Made by a program: the position numbers and the translations under genes. Below the pieces are notes generated by a model. It was not told the DNA's origin. It ran no database searches and worked only from the letters and a program-made list of their open reading frames with translations. DNA of 64,000 bases from Parapedobacter sp. SGR-10 (GTDB taxonomy: Bacteria; Bacteroidota; Bacteroidia; Sphingobacteriales; Sphingobacteriaceae): the NCBI RefSeq assembly GCF_011030405.1, contig NZ_JAAJTJ010000018.1:16140-80139 (forward strand), read 5' to 3'. This document shows, one piece after another, positions 16,084 to 23,467 of the stretch; position 1 is the stretch's first letter; each line of letters begins with the position of its first letter.

Positions 16084-17736
16084 ATGATAAAACAATATCG
16101 TACTCAAAATAAAAACTACCTGAAGATAAGGTTCAGCATACTATTCCTGGGATGGATAATGATAGGATTATTCACTTTCTTATCATCTCAAGGGCAGACA
16201 GGAGATATCCCAACAGCATATACTAAAAAATGGAACACCATAGGTCCACCCACAGGCACTCTCATGATTATTGGCGGAGCTGCCTCCCAGGACAATTGGC
16301 ATTATTTTATGGAGCTCGTGGGAGATCCCGAAGCACTTATCGTGTTTATCCCTACTGCAGGAAGTACATTTGATGAGACACATACAGGTTATATCAGTTT
16401 GTTGGAAGCGGGGGCAAAAAATGTAAGTATTCTCCATACCAAAGACCGCAATGAAGCTAATACGGAAGCTTTTGCAGCACCCTTGCGCAAAGCAAAGGCC
16501 GTGTTCATGGCAGGCGGTTTTCAGAGTCGGCTTGCAGCAGCTTATCTCAACACGTTGACACATCGGCTCATGTTTGAAATACTGGAACGTGGAGGAGTGA
16601 TTGCCGGAAGTTCGGCAGGTGCCTCCATACAAGGTTCGTATCTCTACGGAGGCTTGCAAGGAGGTGTCGGCGCACAATACGTAGGATTGGGGTTCGTCAA
16701 AAACTCGGCTATCGGCCAACACTATATCCGTAGAAATCGCATGGGATCTGTAGCAAAGATATTGAAAAACCAACCCGATCTGTTTGGATTTGGGGTGGAC
16801 GAAGCTACGGCTGCTGTCGTCCGGGGTAATGAACTTGAAGTCGTTGGCGAAGGCAAAGTCGCTTTATACGATACTAAACGCCCAGAATATACCGATCAGC
16901 CACAACTGTATCTTTTTCCTGGAGACAAATACGATATGGCTGTCCGTCGGATTACCCATAAAGCCGATCCCGTACCGCAGGATATGTGGACGGGAGGAGG
17001 AAAAAAACAATGGAAAAACCCGGCCGATTCGTGGCAAACCGTCGGCCCACCGCAGGGCAGACTGCTTCTGTATGGATCTGTAAAAGCTGATTCGGCCTCT
17101 ATCAGACATTTTTTGCAATCACTGGGCACCTTCCAGGATCCTATCGTGGTGCTCTCTACAGGAAACCACGATATGCGTGCCGAAAATCAGCAGGTCGTTG
17201 CCGAACTACGAAAACTTGGTGCAGACCGGGTGTCTTCCTTACACACGATTGACAGCGATATGGCAAACTCACAGGCTTTTGCCAGTGCCCTGGATAAAGC
17301 CAAAGCCGTTTGGATCTGTGATAGTAGGAGTTGGCAGTTGGCAGATGTATATCTCTATACACTGGTACACAAAAAACTGTTTGAGGTACTGCGGCGGGGT
17401 GGTATCCTGGGAAGCAATGGTGATGGTGCGGCAATCATGGCCTCTCGCTTGTTTGGTGAGCCGGAAAGCTACAGGTGGCATACAGGTTATGGATTGGTCA
17501 GGAATACCCTCATTGTCAAGGCGCCACAGAACCGTAAGACATTGTCCGATATGCAGGGGATATTGGATAAAAACATGAAATTGCAGGGTATCGTGCTGGA
17601 TGAAGATGCAAAGGTCGTCATAGAAAAAAATCGGGTAAAAGTAGAAGGAAACAAGGGAATAAGGATATACCAAAGCGGAGAGAAAGAGCCGGTCATTGTG
17701 CCTTCCGGAGAATCGTATGGACTAGGGCTGGAATAA
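16084..17736 (+). CDS. Secreted cyanophycinase-like (peptidase S51) protein with two tandem domains
   Basis: The 550-residue protein has a hydrophobic export segment at about 18-33. Domain 1 (about 54-290) keeps the S51 layout: GTLMIIGGA, a turn FMAGGFQ at 141-147 where cyanophycinases have GGDQ-like residues, and catalytic S177 in AGSSAGAS, then VDEATAAVV. Domain 2 (about 320-550) repeats it (GPPQGRLLLYG, AVWICDSRSWQ), but the nucleophile block reads LGSNGDGAA, so the serine is glycine (G446). Domain 2 is therefore probably inactive. Cyanophycinases degrade arginine-aspartate polymers; related secreted enzymes are peptidases of unknown target. It lies alone, downstream of the terminator at 16031. 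Confidence 0.85.
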   Translation: MIKQYRTQNKNYLKIRFSILFLGWIMIGLFTFLSSQGQTGDIPTAYTKKWNTIGPPTGTLMIIGGAASQDNWHYFMELVGDPEALIVFIPTAGSTFDETHTGYISLLEAGAKNVSILHTKDRNEANTEAFAAPLRKAKAVFMAGGFQSRLAAAYLNTLTHRLMFEILERGGVIAGSSAGASIQGSYLYGGLQGGVGAQYVGLGFVKNSAIGQHYIRRNRMGSVAKILKNQPDLFGFGVDEATAAVVRGNELEVVGEGKVALYDTKRPEYTDQPQLYLFPGDKYDMAVRRITHKADPVPQDMWTGGGKKQWKNPADSWQTVGPPQGRLLLYGSVKADSASIRHFLQSLGTFQDPIVVLSTGNHDMRAENQQVVAELRKLGADRVSSLHTIDSDMANSQAFASALDKAKAVWICDSRSWQLADVYLYTLVHKKLFEVLRRGGILGSNGDGAAIMASRLFGEPESYRWHTGYGLVRNTLIVKAPQNRKTLSDMQGILDKNMKLQGIVLDEDAKVVIEKNRVKVEGNKGIRIYQSGEKEPVIVPSGESYGLGLE

Positions 17737-17827
17737 CACATTCGAGGTTTCAAAAAAATCGAATATCTTTTGAGCTATGTGATTAAAATGTTACCGAGTT
17801 TTGATAGTAAAAAAAAGAAGTTTATAA

Positions 17828-17835
17828 TAGCTTTG
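17828..17835 (+). promoter_or_regulatory. Possible -7 promoter element before the second S9 peptidase
   Basis: TAGCTTTG fits TAnnTTTG and lies 42 bases before the ATG at 17878. The nearest TTTG (17800-17803) is 24 bases upstream, longer than the usual 19-21, so the match is partial. Confidence 0.35.
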
Positions 17836-17877
17836 CGGGGGTATCTACTAATCATATTTTAAACAAAAACAATAAAA

Positions 17878-19953
17878 ATGAAATTTCTAAAAGCACTTCA
17901 GATCTGTGTCATTTCTGGTTTATTATTATGGCAAAGCTGTGCCATCGGTCAAGAATATACAGATTTACGCAAACTCTTGAACATTCCTTATATAGGCGAT
18001 ATCAAAGGGGCCGCCAAAGCAGATAGGATAGTCTTTACGGTCAATGAAAAAGGACATCGTAATATCTATGCCGCCGATGGTCCTAACTATTCGATCCGTA
18101 AAGTAACGAGTTTTGACGAAGACGATGCACAGGAGATTACCAGTATGTCGATTAGCAGTGACGGCAATTGGGTCGTCTTTGCGCGAGGTGGTGATCATGG
18201 TTCCAACAGTGCTGCAGTCGCGGTCAATCCGGCTTCGTTGACCAGTGCAACCAAGATCGAGGTTTTTTCTCTGTCACTGACGGACAATAAACTCTATAAG
18301 GTCGGTGTAGGAGATTTTCCGGTTCTTCATCCTACCAATAAAACAGTCACTTATCTCAGAGGGGGGAATGTGTGGAGCTCTCCACTTGGACGAGAGGGAG
18401 CGGGCAAACAACTTTTTGCTATGCGGGGTTCAGCAGGCAATATACAGTGGTCTCCCGATGGTTCCCAGTTGGCTTTCGTTTCCCGTCGCGGCACATACAG
18501 CTTTATCGGTGTGTACCAAAATGCGGGTAAACGCCTGAAATGGGTTGGTCCTTCGTTCTACACCGATGCGTTTCCGCAATGGTCTCCCGATGGAAAAAAA
18601 ATAGCTTTCGTAAGACGTGAACCTACAGGAGGAGTTATCGATTCTCTGAATACTGCCATATCACGGTCTTGGTCCGTCATGATCGCAGATCTGTCTTCGG
18701 ACAAGGTAGAAAAAGTATATGCATCCCCATCCAAGAGACGTGCAGGTTACCCACGCATCGGTGGAGGGGTCAATCTACGTTGGAAAAATGCGAATTACAT
18801 CACTTTCATGTCTTATGAAGATGGATGGCCACATCTCTATAGATTGGATGCCAGGAGCAAAGCTGTACAGCAGCTGACAAAAGGAAGTTTCACGGTCGAA
18901 GATATCGCTTACGATTCCAAAGGAGAGTACATCGTCTTCGCGGCGAATACGGGTAAGGACAAATTCGACTTCGAACGTTCCCATGTCGGCAGGGTCAGCC
19001 TGGCCAACGCTAACATGGAAATCCTGACCGAAGGGGAAGGGATAGAATCCTCACCATTCTTCTATCATGGAGACAATCTGATCGGGTTCAAGTCCAGCAC
19101 CTACGACAAGCCTGTACAGCCCAAAGTGCATGATGTACGTACAGCAAAACAGCTTGCCGTAGCGGATGAACTTTTCAAAGGTGTGCAGACAGGTTTTGTG
19201 AAGCCTACGCAGGTATCCATCACGTCGGAAGATGGTGTGAAATTTAGTTCGCAATATTTCAAGCCACAAGGGAACAAGAAAAACCTACCTGCCGTGGTGT
19301 ATATACACGGCGGGCCTCGTCGGCAAATGTACTTAGGCTGGCACCACCGGGATTATTATTTTTACGACTACATTACTTGTCAATATTTGGTACAGCAAGG
19401 GTTTGCAGTCTTGTCCGTCAATTACAGGACAGGTACAGGATATGGGTATGATTTTCAAAACCCTAAAGCAGCCGGAGCGTTGGGCGCATCAGAATACAAG
19501 GACATCTTGGCCGCCGGAAAATGGCTGGCTGGACAATCTGATGTGGATCCCAATAAGGTCGGGGTTTTCGGAGGCTCTTATGGAGGGTTCCTGACTGCAA
19601 TGGCCTTGGCCAAAAATTCGGACGTATTCAAGGCTGGGGTGGATATACATGGGGTACACAACAGGCTTCGTGACAGGGATCCTAACTCCAGTCGAACTGC
19701 CAGACTGAATTGGGATTCTTCGCCTTCCCGTTGGGTAGATACCTGGAAATCTCCTGTGCTTTTGATACACGGTGATGATGACGGAAATGTAGGGTTTTGG
19801 CACAGTATAGATTTGTACAAAAGACTAAAAGTACGTAATGTCGACGTGGAAGTGCTGGTATTGCCGGATGAAAACCACCACTGGCAATTGTTTGAAAACT
19901 TGATTAAGGTTAAGGAAGCAACCGTTGACTTTTTGATCCGAAAATTAAAATAA
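17878..19953 (+). CDS. Secreted S9 family prolyl oligopeptidase/dipeptidyl-peptidase-like enzyme
   Basis: The 691-residue serine peptidase has a signal peptide (LQICVISGLLLWQSCAIGQ; the internal cysteine could be a lipobox). An N-terminal beta-propeller at about 40-420 carries repeated PD40-type blades (QWSPDGSQLAFV, QWSPDGKKIAFV). The C-terminal alpha/beta-hydrolase domain has oxyanion IHGGPR, nucleophile S567 in GGSYGG, acid within D633-D635 and histidine H667/H668. The propeller limits access to short peptides. It is monocistronic in appearance, with a repeat element filling the gap to the next gene. Probably periplasmic. Confidence 0.92.
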   Translation: MKFLKALQICVISGLLLWQSCAIGQEYTDLRKLLNIPYIGDIKGAAKADRIVFTVNEKGHRNIYAADGPNYSIRKVTSFDEDDAQEITSMSISSDGNWVVFARGGDHGSNSAAVAVNPASLTSATKIEVFSLSLTDNKLYKVGVGDFPVLHPTNKTVTYLRGGNVWSSPLGREGAGKQLFAMRGSAGNIQWSPDGSQLAFVSRRGTYSFIGVYQNAGKRLKWVGPSFYTDAFPQWSPDGKKIAFVRREPTGGVIDSLNTAISRSWSVMIADLSSDKVEKVYASPSKRRAGYPRIGGGVNLRWKNANYITFMSYEDGWPHLYRLDARSKAVQQLTKGSFTVEDIAYDSKGEYIVFAANTGKDKFDFERSHVGRVSLANANMEILTEGEGIESSPFFYHGDNLIGFKSSTYDKPVQPKVHDVRTAKQLAVADELFKGVQTGFVKPTQVSITSEDGVKFSSQYFKPQGNKKNLPAVVYIHGGPRRQMYLGWHHRDYYFYDYITCQYLVQQGFAVLSVNYRTGTGYGYDFQNPKAAGALGASEYKDILAAGKWLAGQSDVDPNKVGVFGGSYGGFLTAMALAKNSDVFKAGVDIHGVHNRLRDRDPNSSRTARLNWDSSPSRWVDTWKSPVLLIHGDDDGNVGFWHSIDLYKRLKVRNVDVEVLVLPDENHHWQLFENLIKVKEATVDFLIRKLK

Positions 19954-20048
19954 AGTGACGGAGGTGATGATAGTGATGTAGTTATGAAGGCGAAACGCAT
20001 ACCTCCATAACCTCCTTCACCTCCATAACTTACATAACTTTAAAATAA
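19947..20048. repeat. Imperfect palindromic intergenic repeat, family A, copy 1
   Basis: This element opens with AAAATAAAGTGACGG over the stop codon of the S9 gene and closes with ATAACTTTAAAATAAA at the next start. The interior holds degenerate GGAGGTNATG-type units on both strands, giving an imperfect fold-back. A related element sits at 28785-28897 in the same arrangement between two genes. Confidence 0.55.
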
Positions 20049-21374
20049 ATGAATAAATTAACAGCTATAATCGCTTATTGCATAGGGGCATGTGCTCTGT
20101 CTTCTTACAGTGCTGAGGTGCAGGCACAAAATGTATTTGATATCAGCCAGGATGAGTTGCTCAATACGGCACATGTAGGTTTTAAGGTAGTGGATCTAGA
20201 CACGCGCCAAGTGTTGTATGCGTTCAATTCGGATAAGCATTTTGTTCCGGCCAGCAATACCAAACTGTGGACGATGTACACCACGTTACAATTGTGTGGG
20301 GATAGCATTCCCGGATGGTCTATCGCATCGGATGCCCAGACACTCTATATCGAACCTAATGGTGATCCCACATTTCTGCAACGTGAGTTTAAGGAGCAAA
20401 AACTGTTTGACCTTTTGAAGAGTACGGACAAGACGATCTGTTTTGTGTTGCCGAGTGCTAAAGGATTCGGACGTTTGGGATCGGGCTGGTCTTGGGGTAC
20501 TTGGCAATCTACAGGCTCACCCGAACGTAGCGTGATGCCGATATATGGTAATCTCGTACGTTTTTACAGGAATAAGGGAAATAAGGTCACGGCCAGACCA
20601 TCGTATTTTAATTCCAGTATTCAGCAACCTTCTGTCGACATCATGAGTGATTATGTAACCGTTTTACGGGCAGAGCACAGCAATGAGTTTAACGTGGTGA
20701 AAAATACCAAAGGACATAGAGCGGTTCGCCCATTTACACATTTGGACAATGATTCTCTGGTGTATCTGCTGCTTAAAGATACCTTGCAAAATGTGAAACC
20801 GGATGTGCGTATGCAGCTTGTCCGCAAACGTCCCGAAGGAGTGAAGTTTCGCCCATTCCATACGGTGCCGACAGATCAGCTAGCCGGAATCATGATGAAG
20901 CGTAGTGACAATTTTTATGCTGAACAGATGCTGTTGATGTCGGGTAAGGTCAAGTTTGGAACGTTTGATGAGGCGAAGATACGTAAGTATGTACAGGAGG
21001 ATCTGCTGAAAGATGTGTGGGTCAAGGGAAAATGGGTAGATGGAAGCGGTCTGAGCCGTGGCAATCTGATTTCACCGGACGAATTTGTCAATCTATTGCA
21101 AAAGATCTATAACAGCAAGGATTTTGAGCGGGTAAAGAAAATTTTGCCTGCCGGCAATGAAGGTACATTGGAGGGCTACTACAAAGGCTACGAAAATAAT
21201 ATCTCTGCCAAGACGGGAGGACTCACGAATCATGTGTCTATAAGCGGCTACCTCAAAACCAAGAGCGGCAAGAACCTGGGTTTTTCCTTTTTGGTCAGTA
21301 ATATTGTCGTGAATAGAGCGGTGTATAGAAAGGAAATGGAAAAAGTCGTGACAAGGATTATCGATAATTATTAG
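20049..21374 (+). CDS. dacB: D-alanyl-D-alanine carboxypeptidase/endopeptidase, PBP4 (S13) type
   Basis: The 441-residue periplasmic enzyme trims or cuts peptidoglycan cross-links. The signal peptide covers residues 1-27 (ends VQAQ). The three penicillin-binding motifs are in order: S69-N-T-K72 (in VPASNTKLW), SDN in MKRSDNFYAEQML, and KTG in SAKTGGLTNH near the C-terminus. The inserted domain between the first two motifs is typical of PBP4. A 28-bp perfect palindrome lies 28 bases downstream. Confidence 0.9.
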   Translation: MNKLTAIIAYCIGACALSSYSAEVQAQNVFDISQDELLNTAHVGFKVVDLDTRQVLYAFNSDKHFVPASNTKLWTMYTTLQLCGDSIPGWSIASDAQTLYIEPNGDPTFLQREFKEQKLFDLLKSTDKTICFVLPSAKGFGRLGSGWSWGTWQSTGSPERSVMPIYGNLVRFYRNKGNKVTARPSYFNSSIQQPSVDIMSDYVTVLRAEHSNEFNVVKNTKGHRAVRPFTHLDNDSLVYLLLKDTLQNVKPDVRMQLVRKRPEGVKFRPFHTVPTDQLAGIMMKRSDNFYAEQMLLMSGKVKFGTFDEAKIRKYVQEDLLKDVWVKGKWVDGSGLSRGNLISPDEFVNLLQKIYNSKDFERVKKILPAGNEGTLEGYYKGYENNISAKTGGLTNHVSISGYLKTKSGKNLGFSFLVSNIVVNRAVYRKEMEKVVTRIIDNY

Positions 21375-21402
21375 GATTTAGGCTGTATCGCTGTATGAAT
21401 AA

Positions 21403-21430
21403 GTAGAGACGCGATGCATCGCGTCTCTAC
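21403..21430. repeat. 28-bp perfect palindrome
   Basis: Each arm reads GTAGAGACGCGATG, with its inverse directly abutting. No T-run follows. Palindromes of this form are often dispersed repeats; here it could also help end dacB transcripts. The rest of the gap to 21588 shows nothing else clear. Confidence 0.7.
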
Positions 21431-21587
21431 AAAGACCTGTCACAAATAGAAGGTACCGTAACAGATAGAGACGGACAAGATCAACCTTAGGCCATACTCA
21501 AAGTAGCTCATGCACTTGAAACTGACTTAAGAGATCTGTTCCCTTTAATCGGGAAAGGAGAAGGTTCCTAAGAAAACCCATCTTCCC

Positions 21588-21618
21588 TTTGGGGGTTAAG
21601 TGGAAAACACTACCTTTG
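21588..21618 (+). promoter_or_regulatory. Consensus promoter abutting the engB start codon
   Basis: TTTG (21588-21591), 19 bases, TACCTTTG (21611-21618). The -7 box ends 3 bases before the ATG at 21622, so the transcript should begin at or next to the start codon (leaderless or nearly so). Confidence 0.75.
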
Positions 21619-21621
21619 TTT

Positions 21622-22242
21622 ATGCTTGTAAAAACTGCCGAATTTCTCACGAGTAACACCAAGGTTGATAAGCTTCCTGCACCTACACTGCCCGAATATG
21701 CTTTTATCGGGCGATCCAACGTAGGGAAATCTTCGTTGATCAATGCCATGACAAACCGTAAAGGTTTGGCCAAAACCTCTCAAACTCCGGGAAAAACACA
21801 GCTCATCAATCATTTTGTCATCAATGGCGATTGGTATCTGGTCGACCTGCCGGGTTATGGTTTTGCGCGGACTTCCAAAAAGAACCGTGCCGAATGGGAG
21901 CGCTTTATCCGTCGCTACCTGACGCGCCGCGAAAACCTGCAATGTGTCTTTGTACTGATCGATAGCCGGCATGAGCCGCAAAAGATAGATCTGGACTTCT
22001 GCTGTTGGCTCGGGGAAAATGGCTTGCCTTTCCTGTTGGTCTTTACCAAAGCCGATAAACAGTCCGGAGTCAAATCGGACCAAAATATAGCTAAGTTTCG
22101 TAAGGCCTTGTTGAGTTGGTTTGAGGAAGTGCCTCCGCATTTTTTGACTTCTGCCGAAACGAAGCAGGGTACAGATGAAATCCTGTCCATGATCGCGGAT
22201 ATAAATTCCAGATTCGAACCGCCAGTCATAGAGAATAATTAA
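21622..22242 (+). CDS. engB: Ribosome biogenesis GTP-binding protein YihA/YsxC (EngB)
   Basis: The 206-residue TrmE-Era-EngA-like GTPase assists large-subunit ribosome assembly. The P-loop is GRSNVGKS at 30-37, the switch region holds TPGKTQLINHF, G3 is DLPGYGFA, G4 TKAD and G5 near TSAE. The ATG at 21622 is preferred over an in-frame TTG at 21589, because the family starts just before this point and because the promoter occupies 21588-21618. Cytosolic and expected to be essential. Confidence 0.95.
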   Translation: MLVKTAEFLTSNTKVDKLPAPTLPEYAFIGRSNVGKSSLINAMTNRKGLAKTSQTPGKTQLINHFVINGDWYLVDLPGYGFARTSKKNRAEWERFIRRYLTRRENLQCVFVLIDSRHEPQKIDLDFCCWLGENGLPFLLVFTKADKQSGVKSDQNIAKFRKALLSWFEEVPPHFLTSAETKQGTDEILSMIADINSRFEPPVIENN

Positions 22243-22313
22243 TATTTACGATTTATGATTTGCGAATTACGATTTTTTGAACTTTAAACTTGTTACTTTC
22301 CGCCCTTCCCCCA

Positions 22314-23168
22314 ATGAAGAAATACATGTCTTTGGTGCTATTTGCACACAGTATATTTGCTTTGCCCTTTGCGATTATCGGTTTTGTTTTGGCGGTCACT
22401 ACGACCGGGCACTCTTTCAGTGTAAAACTGTTTTTGCTGATGCTGCTCTGTATGGTGACGGCACGCAATGCAGCTATGGCTTTCAATCGTTACCTGGATA
22501 GGGATGTAGATGCTTTGAATCCACGTACGGCTGTGCGTGATATTCCGGCAGGGCGTATAACGGCAAAAAATGCGCTGTCCTTTACTATTGTGAATAGCGT
22601 CATTTTTACCTTGGCTACTTATTTTATCAACCCTTTATGTTTGGTATTGTCGCCCGTAGCACTCTTTGTGATCCTGTTTTACTCGTATATGAAACGTATT
22701 TCTCCACTTTGCCATTTGGTACTCGGATTGGGATTAGGGTTAGCACCTGTAGGCGCTTATTTGGCCGTAACGGGACAATTTGCTATTGTACCCATATTTT
22801 ATGGCTTGGCGGTATTGACCTGGGTTAGTGGATTTGACATTATCTATGCTTTGCAGGACGAAGAATTTGATCGTCAGCATGGGTTAAACTCTATTCCGGC
22901 CAATTTTGGAGGTAAGAAGGCATTGCGTATTTCCGAGGTATTACACGTATTGTCACTGATATTTGTGGTGTTGCCGGTCTTTTATATGCCTGTGGGTCTA
23001 TTTTATTACCTTGGAATATTGGTCTATGCAGGACTTTTGCTTTATCAGCACCGTATCGTCAGCCCTACAGATCTGAGTAGGGTAAATCGGGCATTTATGA
23101 CTACCAATGGTATTGCTTCAGTGGTATTTATGTGCTTTTATTTGTTGGATATCTGGTTCAAAAATTGA
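22314..23168 (+). CDS. UbiA-family prenyltransferase (4-hydroxybenzoate/quinone-type)
   Basis: The 284-residue integral membrane enzyme has about nine helices. The first aspartate-rich motif is NRYLDRDVDALNPRT; the second is DIIYALQDEEFDRQHG, both metal/diphosphate-binding and closest to the UbiA/MqnP branch, which attaches a prenyl chain to an aromatic ring. Bacteroidota use menaquinone, so a role in quinone synthesis is likely but the exact acceptor is not clear. The ATG at 22314 was chosen over an in-frame TTG at 22290. It follows engB by 71 bases of AT-rich sequence with repeated ACGATTT. Confidence 0.85.
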   Translation: MKKYMSLVLFAHSIFALPFAIIGFVLAVTTTGHSFSVKLFLLMLLCMVTARNAAMAFNRYLDRDVDALNPRTAVRDIPAGRITAKNALSFTIVNSVIFTLATYFINPLCLVLSPVALFVILFYSYMKRISPLCHLVLGLGLGLAPVGAYLAVTGQFAIVPIFYGLAVLTWVSGFDIIYALQDEEFDRQHGLNSIPANFGGKKALRISEVLHVLSLIFVVLPVFYMPVGLFYYLGILVYAGLLLYQHRIVSPTDLSRVNRAFMTTNGIASVVFMCFYLLDIWFKN

Positions 23169-23267
23169 AGTAGTAAGATTTTTTTACAATATAAGTGATA
23201 AAAATTATTGTCATTCCATTTTGAAATACTAATATTTGCAGAAATCTTTAGTCTCTGACAAAGATGG

Positions 23268-23432
23268 AACCACATAGTAACATAGTTTTTATTGTTCTAT
23301 TTTCTGAAACACATAGATGCCAAAGGGCATGACAATAGTTTTTATATAGACTATGTCAGAAGTTCACTTCCTATGTAATATCCTTTTTTCAGAGATTAAC
23401 ATACGGGAAATGTCTATGTTTCTATTGTGGTT
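23268..23432. repeat. Intergenic element with inverted terminal repeats between the UbiA gene and topA
   Basis: Left end AACCACATAGTAACATAG (23268-23285) and right end CTATGTTTCTATTGTGGTT (23414-23432) are near-perfect inverted copies. Flanking them, GTCTCTGA (23251) and TCAGAGAT (about 23390) are also inverted. No ORF lies inside. It looks like a small non-coding palindromic element. The rest of the 299-bp gap shows nothing else clear. Confidence 0.5.
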
Positions 23433-23467
23433 AGAAAAGGGTCGACTAAATATAAAGGTAGAATTTA

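Noticed and set aside
21589..21621. 11-codon extension of EngB from a TTG
   Set aside because: The stretch is occupied by a consensus promoter and homologues start at the ATG at 21622.
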